Shown in pieces: positions 17,987 through 27,104 of a stretch of 64,000 nt of DNA. Both the position numbers and the translations under genes were made by a program. This stretch comes from a bacterium YEK0313 (GTDB lineage: Bacteria; Pseudomonadota; Alphaproteobacteria; Rhizobiales; Phreatobacteraceae), in the NCBI GenBank assembly GCA_000751295.2, contig CCMO02000001.1:3686615-3750614 (forward strand). The letters run 5' to 3'. Under the pieces are notes generated by a model. The model saw only the letters and a list, made by a program, of their open reading frames with translations. It ran no database searches and had not been told where the DNA came from. Position 1 is the stretch's first letter; each line of letters opens with the position of its first letter.

Positions 17987-20314
17987 TTGCCCCGTAAGCC
18001 GAAGACCGATGCCGCGCCGCGCCTGCCCAGCCGCGAAGACGTGCTCGCTTTCATCGCCAGCCAGCCCGGCAAGGTCGGCAAGCGCGAGATCGCGCGGCAT
18101 TTCGGCCTCGGCGGCGCCGACAAGGTCGCGCTCAAGCACCTCCTGAAGGAGATCGTCGAGGACGGCCTGCTGGCGCGCGGCCGCGGCAAGCTGCACAAGC
18201 CCGGCGCGTTGCCGCGCGTGCTGGTCGTCGATGTCGTCAGGCGCGACGACGACGGCGACCTGATCGCGACGCCCGCCGAATGGGACGAGGACGAGCTCGG
18301 CGCGGTGCCCGACATCGTGCTCGCGGTGCCGCATCGGCCGCGCCCGGGCGATCCCGTGCCGGGGCTCGGCGACCGGGCCCTGGTGCGCATGGCCGACGGC
18401 GGCGCCCCCGACGACCCGCGGCCCACCGCCCGCGTCATGAAGATCCTCGACCGCGGCCGTGCCCGGCTGATCGGCGTGTTCCGCGCGATAGCCGGCCATG
18501 GCGGCCGGCTCCTGCCCGTCGACAAGAAGAATCTTGGCCGGGAGCTCGCCATTCCCGCCGAGGCCGTGGGCGATGCCCGCGACGGCGATCTCGTGGCGGT
18601 CGACATCGTCAGAAACACCCGGTTCGGCCCGCCGGTCGCCCGGGTGCGCGAGCGGCTCGGCCATCTCGGCAGCGAACGGGCGATCTCGCAGATCGCGCTT
18701 GAGGTCCACGGCATTCCCTCGGTCTTCCGCGCCGACACGCTGGCGGAAGCCGAACGCGCGCGGCCGGCGACGGCGGCCGGCCGAGAGGACTGGCGCAAGC
18801 TGCCGCTCGTCACCATCGACCCGCCCGACGCCAAGGATCACGACGACGCGGTCCATGCCGAGCCGGATCCGTCCCCGGACAATTCAGGCGGCTTCATCGT
18901 CACCATCGCCATCGCCGATGTCGCAGCCTATGTCCGTCCGGGATCTGCGCTCGACCGCGAGGCGGCGATCCGCGGCAATTCCGTCTATTTCCCCGACCGG
19001 GTCGTGCCGATGCTGCCGGAGCGCATCTCCAACGACCTGTGCTCGCTGCGCGAGGGCGAAAGCCGGCCGGCCATCGCCTGCCGGGTGGTGATCCGCGCCG
19101 ATGGGCGGCGCAAGGCCCACAGCTTCCACCGCATCCTGATGCGTTCGGCGGCCAAGCTCGCCTATGCCGAAGCCCAGGCCGCGGTCGACGGCCATCTCAA
19201 GGGCGAGGCGGCCGAGCGGATCGGCCCGCTGGCCGGGCCCGTGCTGACCCCGCTCTGGGAAGCCTACCGGGCGCTGAAGCAGGCCCGCGACGACCGCGAG
19301 CCGCTCGATCTCGACCTGCCCGAACGCAAGATCCTGCTGAAGCCCGACGGCACCGTCGACCGCGTGGTGGTGCCCGAGCGGCTCGATGCGCACCGGCTGA
19401 TCGAGGAAATGATGATCCTCGCCAATGTCTGCGCCGCCGAGACGCTGGAAAAGCACCGCATTGCCTGCATGTACCGGATCCATGACGCTCCGGCCTACGA
19501 GAAGCTGCTGGCGCTGAAGGAGTTCCTGCGCACCCTCGACATCACCCTGCCGCAGGCGGCCGTGCTGCGGCCGGCCAATTTCAACCAGATCCTCGCTCGC
19601 GCCCGCGGCACGGAATCGGCCGAGCTGGTCAACCAGGTGGTGCTGCGCTCGCAGTCCCAGGCGGAATATTCGCCCGAGAATATCGGCCATTTCGGCCTCA
19701 ACCTGCGCCGCTACGCCCATTTCACCTCGCCGATCCGCCGCTATGCCGATCTCATCGTCCATCGCGGCCTGATCCGCGCGCTCAATCTCGGCGACGACGG
19801 CCTGACAGACGGCCAGGCCGGCGCGCTTGCCGAGATCGGCGCGGAGATCTCCGCCGCCGAACGGCGTGCCATGGCGGCCGAGCGCGAGACCATCGACCGG
19901 CTGATCGCCGCCCATCTGTCGGAGCGCGTCGGCGATATCTTCGGCGCGCGCATTTCCGGCCTCACCCGTTCCGGCCTGTTCGTCCGGCTCGACGATACCG
20001 GGGCCGACGGCTTCGTGCCGGCAGCCAGCATCGGCGGCGACTATTTCCGCTACGAGGAGGGCCAGCAGGCGCTCGTCGGCAGCAGGAGCGGCGAAACCTA
20101 CCGGCTCGGCGATACCGTCTCCGTCCGCCTCGTCGAGGCCGCGCCGGTCGCCGGAGCCCTGCGTTTCGAACTGATGAGCGATGGCCGGCCCGGGCTTGCA
20201 CCGAAGCGGATCGGACGGCACAACCGCCGGGACGAGGGCTTTGGCGACGGCCGGCGGGCCCGGCCGGGCGACAAGCCCTCGCGGCCGCCTTGGAAACGAA
20301 AAGGGCGCAAATGA
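17987..20314 (+). CDS. rnr: ribonuclease R
   Basis: A 775-residue 3'-5' exoribonuclease that degrades structured RNA. An N-terminal winged-helix-like segment is followed by cold-shock-like domains. The RNB catalytic domain carries VTIDPPDAKDHDDAVHAE near residue 285, with the Mg-binding aspartates, and RYAHFTSPIRRYADLIVHR near residue 575. A C-terminal S1 domain (FGARISGLTRSGLFVRLDDTGADGFVP) is followed by a basic tail. The start is TTG at 17987, since no ATG or GTG fits the conserved N-terminus better. Its stop overlaps the next start (ATGA). Confidence 0.95.
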   Translation: MPRKPKTDAAPRLPSREDVLAFIASQPGKVGKREIARHFGLGGADKVALKHLLKEIVEDGLLARGRGKLHKPGALPRVLVVDVVRRDDDGDLIATPAEWDEDELGAVPDIVLAVPHRPRPGDPVPGLGDRALVRMADGGAPDDPRPTARVMKILDRGRARLIGVFRAIAGHGGRLLPVDKKNLGRELAIPAEAVGDARDGDLVAVDIVRNTRFGPPVARVRERLGHLGSERAISQIALEVHGIPSVFRADTLAEAERARPATAAGREDWRKLPLVTIDPPDAKDHDDAVHAEPDPSPDNSGGFIVTIAIADVAAYVRPGSALDREAAIRGNSVYFPDRVVPMLPERISNDLCSLREGESRPAIACRVVIRADGRRKAHSFHRILMRSAAKLAYAEAQAAVDGHLKGEAAERIGPLAGPVLTPLWEAYRALKQARDDREPLDLDLPERKILLKPDGTVDRVVVPERLDAHRLIEEMMILANVCAAETLEKHRIACMYRIHDAPAYEKLLALKEFLRTLDITLPQAAVLRPANFNQILARARGTESAELVNQVVLRSQSQAEYSPENIGHFGLNLRRYAHFTSPIRRYADLIVHRGLIRALNLGDDGLTDGQAGALAEIGAEISAAERRAMAAERETIDRLIAAHLSERVGDIFGARISGLTRSGLFVRLDDTGADGFVPAASIGGDYFRYEEGQQALVGSRSGETYRLGDTVSVRLVEAAPVAGALRFELMSDGRPGLAPKRIGRHNRRDEGFGDGRRARPGDKPSRPPWKRKGRK

Positions 20315-20754
20315 CTGTCCGGATCCTGCACGGCGCCGAACCGGCCAATGCGCGGCCGGAGCGCAATCTGTGGACGGCGCTGTGGCGCGGCGCCCGCTGC
20401 CGCTGCCCCAATTGCGGCGAGGGCCGGCTGTTCTCGTCCTATCTGAAGGTGGCGCCGACCTGTGCGCGCTGCGGCGAGGAGCTGCACCACCACAGGGCCG
20501 ACGACGCCCCGCCCTATCTGACCATCATGGTGGTCGGCCACATCATCGTGCCGCTGCTGATGTGGGTCGAGCTGCGCTACGAGCCGGTCCTCTGGATTCA
20601 TTTCGCGCTCTGGCTGCCGCTGACCCTGATCCTGTGCCTCGGCCTGCTGCCGCCGATCAAGGGCCTGGTGGTGGGCCTGCAATGGGCCCTGCGCATGCAC
20701 GGTTTCGATCCCGACAGTCCCGAAGCGAAAGAACAAGCGAGCACCAGATCATGA
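20311..20754 (+). CDS. DUF983 membrane protein
   Basis: A 147-residue DUF983 protein. Two CxxC knuckles (CRCPNCG near residue 28 and CARCGEE near residue 48) could bind zinc. They are followed by two transmembrane segments, near residues 68-88 and 95-115. Start and stop overlap both neighbours through ATGA junctions (rnr before, Nudix after), so the three are translated together. Function is unknown; rnr-DUF983-Nudix is a recurring order in Hyphomicrobiales. Confidence 0.88.
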   Translation: MTVRILHGAEPANARPERNLWTALWRGARCRCPNCGEGRLFSSYLKVAPTCARCGEELHHHRADDAPPYLTIMVVGHIIVPLLMWVELRYEPVLWIHFALWLPLTLILCLGLLPPIKGLVVGLQWALRMHGFDPDSPEAKEQASTRS

Positions 20755-21494
20755 ATGAGCGGGGCCAAGCTCTGACCGAGCGCCTGACCAAGACCGAGCG
20801 TGAGCAGCGCTGGGCGAACCTGCGTCCGGTCGACGCCGCCACCCTGATCCTGATCGACCGCAAGGGCCCCGCTCCGAAGGTGCTGATGGGCAAGCGCCGG
20901 CACGACCTGAAATTCATGCCCGGCAAATTCGTCTTCCCCGGCGGCCGGCGCGACCCGGCGGACCGCGACATGCCGGTCTTCGGAGCGCTCGACGGCCATG
21001 CCGAGGCGCGGCTGATGAAGCGCGTGCAGCGGCCCTCGCTGTCGCGCGCCCGGTCCCTGGCACTGACCGCCGTGCGCGAAACCTTCGAGGAGACGGGCCT
21101 CCTCCTCGGCACGCGCGATGCCGGCGTGCCGGAGGGCGTGCCCAAGGGCTGGGAGGGCTTCGCCGAGCACGGCGTGTTCCCGGACCTGGAATCGCTGCAG
21201 TTCGTCTGCCGCGCCATCACGCCGCCGCGCCGGCCGAAGCGGTTCGACACGCGTTTCTTCGCCTGCGATGCCGATCATATCGCCCATCGGGTCGATGGCG
21301 TGGTCGGGCCGCATGCCGAACTGGTCGAGCTGAAATGGCTGACCCTCAAGGACGCCTTGCAGGAAGACCTGCCGACCATCACCACCGTCGTGCTCGAGGA
21401 GCTCGGCGAGCGCATCGCCAAGGGTTTTGCGCCGGAACTGCCGGTGCCCTTCTATTACATGCAGCGCAAGGTCTTCCAGCGCGAGGTGCTGTAG
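20751..21494 (+). CDS. Nudix hydrolase
   Basis: A 247-residue Nudix-fold protein. The Nudix helix reads ALTAVRETFEETGLLLG near residue 105, with the metal-binding REx2EE core intact. The preceding strand KFVFPGGRRD is also typical. An insertion of about 40 residues lies between the GG of the box and the helix, as in larger Nudix proteins acting on CoA or ADP-ribose type substrates. The exact substrate cannot be told. The start ATG overlaps the DUF983 stop. Confidence 0.9.
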   Translation: MNERGQALTERLTKTEREQRWANLRPVDAATLILIDRKGPAPKVLMGKRRHDLKFMPGKFVFPGGRRDPADRDMPVFGALDGHAEARLMKRVQRPSLSRARSLALTAVRETFEETGLLLGTRDAGVPEGVPKGWEGFAEHGVFPDLESLQFVCRAITPPRRPKRFDTRFFACDADHIAHRVDGVVGPHAELVELKWLTLKDALQEDLPTITTVVLEELGERIAKGFAPELPVPFYYMQRKVFQREVL

Positions 21495-21606
21495 GCCGAG
21501 GCCGGCACGACCCCCTGTCGGCGCCGTCCGGTACGCAAGGGCTGGGCTGCCGCGCGGGGGCGGCCCTTGTCACGCCGCCTTCGCCTCGTCATGAGATGGC
21601 GCTCTC

Positions 21607-22785
21607 ATGACCAGCACCAGCCCGACCGCGCCGGCCGACCGCAGGCAATTCATTCTCTCGATCACCGCGGCGATCGCCTGCATCGTGGCGGTGGGCATCG
21701 GCCTGTCCCTGTCCATCCCGCTGATTTCCTTCGCCCTCGATGCCAAGGGTGCTTCGCGCACGGTGATCGGGCTCAACTCGGCCATGGGCGGCGTCGCCAC
21801 CCTCGTCTGCGCGCCCTTCATTTCCGGCTGGGCCCGCCGTTTCGGCGTGAGGCCGGTGCTGCTCTGGGCGGTCGCGCTCGGCATCGCCTCGTTTCTCGGC
21901 TTCCTCGTGATCGAGCCCCTTTGGGCCTGGTTTCCGCTGCGCTTCGTTTTCGGCGTCGCGCTGACCGTGCTGTTCGTCCTGTCGGAATACTGGATCAACG
22001 CGGTCGCGCCCGAGGAGCGCCGCGGCCTCGTTCTGAGCATCTATGTGACGGCCCTGTCGCTGGGCTTCGCCGCGGGCCCGCAGATCCTGACCATGGTCGG
22101 CACGTCCGGTCCGGCGCCCTATCTCGTCGGCTCGGCACTGTTCGCCCTCTCCATGCTGCCGGTGCTGATCGCCCGCGGCATCGCGCCCAGCATCGAGGAG
22201 GAACCCTCGCGCGGCTTTGCCGCCTTTCTCTGGGCCGCCCCGGCGGCAACCCTTGCCGCGCTCGTCTTCGGCGCCGCCGAGACTGGCGCCTTCGCCCTGC
22301 TGCCGCTCTACGGCATCGCCACCGGCCTGGACGTGGCCGCCGCAACCACGCTGGTCTCCTTCGTGTCGCTTGGCAATCTCGTCTTCCAGGTGCCGCTCGG
22401 GCTCGTCGCCGACCGCATCGACCGCAGGGTGGTGCTCCTGTTCTGCGCGGCGGTCGGCGCCATCGGAATGGCGACGATGGCTTTCGTGCCGATGTCGCGG
22501 ACGGCGCTGGTGGTCCTGCTCTTCGTCTGGGGCGGCATCGTCGCCGGCCTCTATACGGTCGGTCTCGCCCATCTCGGCGGCCGCTTCCGCGGCGCCGACC
22601 TCGCCCAGGCCAATGCCGCCTTCGTGGTGATGTATTCGGCCGGTCTGATCGTTGGCCCGCCGCTGGCCGGCTTCGGCATGGATCTCTGGCCGCCGACCGG
22701 CCTGCCGGCGACGCTCGCCGTCCTTTTCGCCGCCTATGTCGTCGTGGTCGTCATCCGCTTGCGCAGCAGCCGCGGCGGCGCCTGA
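21607..22785 (+). CDS. MFS transporter
   Basis: A 392-residue major facilitator protein with about 12 hydrophobic segments. The loop between segments 2 and 3 (GWARRFGVRPVL) resembles the MFS signature. The second half repeats it with LVADRIDRRVVLL, and the two six-helix halves are clear. It lies 112 bases after the Nudix gene and converges on glmS. The substrate is unknown; it resembles the YcaD/quinolone-sugar type exporters only in a general way. Confidence 0.88.
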   Translation: MTSTSPTAPADRRQFILSITAAIACIVAVGIGLSLSIPLISFALDAKGASRTVIGLNSAMGGVATLVCAPFISGWARRFGVRPVLLWAVALGIASFLGFLVIEPLWAWFPLRFVFGVALTVLFVLSEYWINAVAPEERRGLVLSIYVTALSLGFAAGPQILTMVGTSGPAPYLVGSALFALSMLPVLIARGIAPSIEEEPSRGFAAFLWAAPAATLAALVFGAAETGAFALLPLYGIATGLDVAAATTLVSFVSLGNLVFQVPLGLVADRIDRRVVLLFCAAVGAIGMATMAFVPMSRTALVVLLFVWGGIVAGLYTVGLAHLGGRFRGADLAQANAAFVVMYSAGLIVGPPLAGFGMDLWPPTGLPATLAVLFAAYVVVVVIRLRSSRGGA

Positions 22786-22815
22786 GGCGGCCTGCCGCGG
22801 TGATGCCGAAACGGC

Positions 22816-24642
22816 CTATTCCACCGTCACGCTTTTCGCGAGATTGCGCGGCTGGTCGACGTCGGTGCCCATCTCCACCGCCGTGTGATAGGCGATAAGC
22901 TGGATCGGCACGGCATAGACGATCGGCGCGATCAAGGCCGGAAGGTCCGGCATGACCACGGTGGCGGTCGCATCGACCGAGGCATGCTCGGCGCCCTGCT
23001 CGTCGGTCACCAGCAGGATCTGCCCGCCGCGGGCGGCCACCTCCTGCATGTTCGACACCGTCTTTTCGAAGATCCGGTCATGCGGTGCGATGACGACCAC
23101 GGGCATGGCTTCGTCGATCAGCGCGATCGGCCCGTGCTTCAGCTCGCCTGCCGCATAGCCCTCGGCATGGATATAGGAGAGCTCCTTCAGCTTGAGCGCA
23201 CCCTCGAGCGCGATCGGATAGCTGGTGCCGCGGCCGAGATAGAGCACGCTTTTCGACTTGGCGAGCGACTTGGCAAGCTGCGCGATGCTGTCGTCGAGCG
23301 TCAGCGCCTCGTTGATATAGCGCGGCGCCTCCATCATGGCGCGGACCAGCGCATCCTCCTCCGCCGCATCGATGAAGCCGCGCGCCTTGCCGGCCGCGAT
23401 GGCGAGCGAGGCCATCACCGCCAGCTGGCAGGTGAAGGCCTTGGTCGAGGCGACCCCGATCTCCGGTCCGCCGAGCGTCGGCATGACGATGTGGCTCTCG
23501 CGGGCGATGGTCGAGGTGAGAACGTTGACCACGGCGAGAACGTGCTGGCCGTTCTCCTTGGCATAGCGGAGCGAGGCGAGCGTGTCGGCTGTTTCGCCGG
23601 ACTGCGACACGACGATCATCAGGCCGCCCGGCTCCATCGGCGTCTCGCGGTAGCGGAACTCCGAGGCGATATCGATGTCGACCTGGATGCGCGCGAAGCG
23701 CTCGAACCAGTATTTGGCGGTGAGGCCGGCCAGATAGGCCGTGCCGCAGGCGGCGATCGAGATGCGCGGCAGCTTGGCCCAGTCGAACGGCAATTCGGCC
23801 GGCAGCCGCACCTTGCCGTTGGCCATGTCGAGATAATGGGCGGCGGTGCGCGCCACGACCTCCGGCTGCTCGTAGATCTCCTTCAGCATGAAGTGGCGAT
23901 AATTGCCCTTGTCGACCAGGAAGGCCTGGGCGCTGGACTGGATCACCGGCCGCTCGACCACGGCGCCGCTGGCATCGCGGATCTCGGCCGAACGCCGGTT
24001 GAGAATGGCCCAGTCGCCTTCCTCCAGATAGGCGACCGCCGAGGTGAAGGGCGCGAGCGCGATGGCGTCGGAACCGAGATACATCTCGCCCTCGCCATAG
24101 CCGACGGCGAGTGGCGAGCCCTTGCGCGCGCCGATCAGCAGGTCGTCATTGCCTTCGAAGACGAAGGCCAGCGCGAAGGCGCCGCGCAGGCGCGGCAAGG
24201 TGCGGCCGACGGCCTCCACCGGGCCGTGCCCTGCCTTCATTTCCTGGGCGACGAGATGGGCCACCACCTCGGTGTCGGTCTGGGTCGAAAGCCTGATGCC
24301 CTTGGCCTCCAGCTCGGCCCGCAGCTCGCGGAAATTCTCGATGATGCCGTTATGGACGACGGCGACACCCTCCGAGACATGCGGATGGGCATTGGTTTCG
24401 GTCGGCGCGCCATGCGTCGCCCAGCGCGTGTGGCCAATGCCGATATGGCCGTCCAGCGGCGCGTTCCTGAGCGCCGCCTCGAGGTTGCGCAGCTTGCCCT
24501 CGGCGCGCCGGCGCACCAGCACGCCGTTCTCCAGGGTCGCGACGCCGGCCGAGTCATAGCCGCGATATTCCAGCCGCTTCAGGCTGTCGACCAACTGCGG
24601 AGCGACGGGTTCCCTGCCGAGAATGCCGATAATTCCACACAT
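22816..24642 (-). CDS. glmS: glutamine-fructose-6-phosphate aminotransferase
   Basis: A 608-residue GlmS that makes glucosamine-6-phosphate for peptidoglycan and LPS. The N-terminal nucleophile is Cys2 in MCGIIGIL, so the start at 24642 is fixed by the mechanism. The glutaminase half has GHTRWATHG near residue 73. Two SIS sugar-isomerase domains follow, with SQSGETADT and the C-terminal PRNLAKSVTVE. It lies 126 bases downstream of glmU, and the two catalyse successive parts of UDP-GlcNAc synthesis. No glmS ribozyme-like element was seen, as expected outside Gram-positives. Confidence 0.97.
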   Translation of the reverse strand: MCGIIGILGREPVAPQLVDSLKRLEYRGYDSAGVATLENGVLVRRRAEGKLRNLEAALRNAPLDGHIGIGHTRWATHGAPTETNAHPHVSEGVAVVHNGIIENFRELRAELEAKGIRLSTQTDTEVVAHLVAQEMKAGHGPVEAVGRTLPRLRGAFALAFVFEGNDDLLIGARKGSPLAVGYGEGEMYLGSDAIALAPFTSAVAYLEEGDWAILNRRSAEIRDASGAVVERPVIQSSAQAFLVDKGNYRHFMLKEIYEQPEVVARTAAHYLDMANGKVRLPAELPFDWAKLPRISIAACGTAYLAGLTAKYWFERFARIQVDIDIASEFRYRETPMEPGGLMIVVSQSGETADTLASLRYAKENGQHVLAVVNVLTSTIARESHIVMPTLGGPEIGVASTKAFTCQLAVMASLAIAAGKARGFIDAAEEDALVRAMMEAPRYINEALTLDDSIAQLAKSLAKSKSVLYLGRGTSYPIALEGALKLKELSYIHAEGYAAGELKHGPIALIDEAMPVVVIAPHDRIFEKTVSNMQEVAARGGQILLVTDEQGAEHASVDATATVVMPDLPALIAPIVYAVPIQLIAYHTAVEMGTDVDQPRNLAKSVTVE

Positions 24643-24768
24643 GTGAGAATGCTCCGTGCCTTGAGAGGCTCCGGCCAATATGGCCGTCGCGCCGTCACCA
24701 GCCGTTTAATGGCCAAGGCCGGCGCGACTGAAATGAATTGATGTAACGGTTTGAGACAGTAGCGGCGC

Positions 24769-26136
24769 TCAACCGCCGCGTGCCTTGCGTTCCGCCCGCC
24801 TGACCTTGTTGGCGCGGATCTTCTCCGCGCCCCGCTCCGGAATGACCGCCTGGCGCGGCCGGCCGAAGGCGAGCCCGCCCGCCGCGACGTCCTGGGTGAT
24901 GGTGCTGCCGGCAGCGATCAGCACCTCGTCGCCGATCGTCAGCGGCGCGATGAGCGTCGAATTCGAGCCGACGAAAACATCGCGGCCGATGACCGTGGGG
25001 TTCTTGTCGGCGCCGTCGAAATTGCAGGTGATGGTGCCGGCGCCGACATTGGTCCCCTCGCCGACCGTCGAATCGCCGAGATAGGCGAGATGGTTGGCTT
25101 CGACCTGCCGGCCCAGCGTCGAGCGGTTCACCTCGACGAAGTTGCCGATATGAACCTTCTCGCCGATCCGGCTCTTCGGCCGGATGCGGGCGAACGGCCC
25201 GATGGTCGCGCCCGCGGCCACCTCGCAGCCGGCAAGATGCGAATAGGCCCGGATCGTGACGTCGCCGGCGATCCGCACGCCCGGACCGAAGACGACATGC
25301 GGCTCGAGCACGACGTCCTGGCCGAGCACCGTGTCGTGGCTGAGGAACACGGTCTCGGGCGCCACCATGGTCACCCCTGCCCGCATCGCCTCGGCCCGCA
25401 GCCGCCCTTGTGCGATGGCCTCGACCTCGGCCAGCTGGACGCGGTCGTTGACGCCGCGCACCTCATCTTCCGGCGCGGTCACGACGGCGGTGGGGAGGCC
25501 CGCCTGCCGCGCCAGCGCCACCACGTCGGTCAGGTAGAACTCGCCCTTGGCATTGGCATTGCCCACGCCCTCGAGAAGGCGCAGCGCCTGCGCTCCCGAA
25601 AGCGCCATCAGGCCGCCATTGCACAGCGTGATGCGCTTCTGCTCCTCGCTCGCATCCTTGTGCTCGACGATCGCCGCAAGCTTGCCGTCCGCCACCACCA
25701 ACCGGCCGTAACCGGTCGGATCGGCCGCTTCGAAACCGAGCACCGCGACGGCGGCGCCAGCCGCGATCGCCTCGCGCAGGCGGCCGAATGTCGTCGCGCG
25801 AACGAGCGGCGTATCGCCGAAGGCGACGATCACGTCGTCATAGCCCCGCTTCAGCGCGTCGGCGGCCTGCAGCACGGCATGGGCCGTGCCGAGCCGCTCG
25901 ACCTGGACATGGACGCCCGCATCGGGCACCAGCCTGCGCACCTCGGCCGCGACATCGTCCCTGCCGGGGCCGACGACGACCGCGGCGGCCGTGCCGCCGG
26001 CGCCGGCGATCGCGGTCAGGACATGGCCGAGCATCGACAGGCCCGCCACCTCGTGCAGCACCTTCGGCTTGGCGGACTTCATGCGGGTGCCCTCGCCGGC
26101 GGCGAGCACGACGGACAGGCAGGAGCGTGTGGTCAT
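24769..26136 (-). CDS. glmU: bifunctional GlmU
   Basis: A 455-residue bifunctional enzyme that acetylates glucosamine-1-phosphate and adds UMP to make UDP-GlcNAc. The N-terminal uridylyltransferase has LAAGEGTRMKSAKPKVLHEVAG near residue 10. The C-terminal half is a left-handed beta helix of hexapeptide repeats, including NFVEVNRSTLG, HLAYLGDSTVGEGTNVGAGTITCNFDG and VFVGSNSTLIAPL. The start at 26136 follows a GAGGGA site; ATG at 26148 sits too close to it. It begins 31 bases after kdsA. Confidence 0.96.
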   Translation of the reverse strand: MTTRSCLSVVLAAGEGTRMKSAKPKVLHEVAGLSMLGHVLTAIAGAGGTAAAVVVGPGRDDVAAEVRRLVPDAGVHVQVERLGTAHAVLQAADALKRGYDDVIVAFGDTPLVRATTFGRLREAIAAGAAVAVLGFEAADPTGYGRLVVADGKLAAIVEHKDASEEQKRITLCNGGLMALSGAQALRLLEGVGNANAKGEFYLTDVVALARQAGLPTAVVTAPEDEVRGVNDRVQLAEVEAIAQGRLRAEAMRAGVTMVAPETVFLSHDTVLGQDVVLEPHVVFGPGVRIAGDVTIRAYSHLAGCEVAAGATIGPFARIRPKSRIGEKVHIGNFVEVNRSTLGRQVEANHLAYLGDSTVGEGTNVGAGTITCNFDGADKNPTVIGRDVFVGSNSTLIAPLTIGDEVLIAAGSTITQDVAAGGLAFGRPRQAVIPERGAEKIRANKVRRAERKARGG

Positions 26137-26167
26137 CGCGCGTGTCATCCCTCGCTCGAACCCGCCG

Positions 26168-26995
26168 TCAGGCCTTGGCCAGGCGGTCGAAGGCGACGAG
26201 CGTCCTGAGCAGGCCCTCCATCTCGGCGAGCGGCACCATGTTCGGCCCATCGGACGGCGCCTTGTCGGGATCGGGATGGGTCTCGATGAACACGCCCGCG
26301 ACGCCGACCGCGACGGCCGCGCGCGCCAGGACCGGCACGAATTCGCGCTGGCCGCCAGAGGACGAGCCCTTGCCGCCCGGCTGCTGCACGGAATGGGTGG
26401 CATCGAAAATCACCGGAGCGCCGGTCTCGGCCATGATCGGCAGGCCGCGCATGTCCGTCACCAGCGTATTGTAGCCGAAGGAGGCGCCACGCTCGGTCAG
26501 CAGCACGTTGGGATTGCCGGCTTCCGTCACCTTGGCCGCGACATTGGCCATGTCCCAGGGCGCCAGGAACTGTCCTTTCTTGACGTTGACGGCACGGCCG
26601 GTGCGCGCGGCCGCGACCAGCAGGTCGGTCTGGCGGCACAGGAAGGCCGGGATCTGCAGGATGTCGACGACCTCGCCGACCGGCGCGCACTGCTCGATCT
26701 CGTGCACGTCGGTGATGACGGGCAGGCCGAGGCTCTCCTTGACCTCGGCAAAGATCGGCAGCGCCGCGGCGAGGCCGATGCCGCGGGACGACTTGCCCGA
26801 CGTGCGGTTGGCCTTGTCGAACGACGACTTGTAGACGAGGCCGATGCCGACACGCCCGGCGATCTCCTTCAGGGCGCTCGCGACCTCCAGGGCGTGGCTG
26901 CGGCTTTCCATGGCGCAGGGCCCGGCAATCAGCGCCAGCGGCAGCTTGTTGCCAAAGCGGACGGAACCGACGGTAACGGTCGATTGAGCAGTCAT
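26168..26995 (-). CDS. kdsA: 3-deoxy-8-phosphooctulonate synthase
   Basis: A 275-residue KdsA, which condenses arabinose-5-phosphate and phosphoenolpyruvate to Kdo-8-phosphate for lipid A inner core. Motifs: IAGPCAMESR near residue 23, YKSSFDKANRTS near residue 53, the substrate-binding NVLLTERGASFGYNTLVTDMR near residue 165, and FDATHSVQQPGG. Start at 26995; an upstream start would add 22 unconserved residues. Elsewhere in this order it often follows pyrG directly. Here the ligase module at 27105-30501 separates the two. Confidence 0.97.
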   Translation of the reverse strand: MTAQSTVTVGSVRFGNKLPLALIAGPCAMESRSHALEVASALKEIAGRVGIGLVYKSSFDKANRTSGKSSRGIGLAAALPIFAEVKESLGLPVITDVHEIEQCAPVGEVVDILQIPAFLCRQTDLLVAAARTGRAVNVKKGQFLAPWDMANVAAKVTEAGNPNVLLTERGASFGYNTLVTDMRGLPIMAETGAPVIFDATHSVQQPGGKGSSSGGQREFVPVLARAAVAVGVAGVFIETHPDPDKAPSDGPNMVPLAEMEGLLRTLVAFDRLAKA

Positions 26996-27104
26996 CGGTG
27001 AGATGGCCTTGGGTCTGGTCAGACGGACAAGCCTTCTGACAGACCTCTCCGTCGCAATCAACCGATGACGGCCTCAGGCGTTTCGGCAGGGCCGGCCGTT
27101 CCGG

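Noticed and set aside
22816..24768. glmS ribozyme or riboswitch upstream of glmS
   Set aside because: Only 126 bases separate glmU and glmS, no such fold was recognised, and the element belongs to Gram-positive bacteria.
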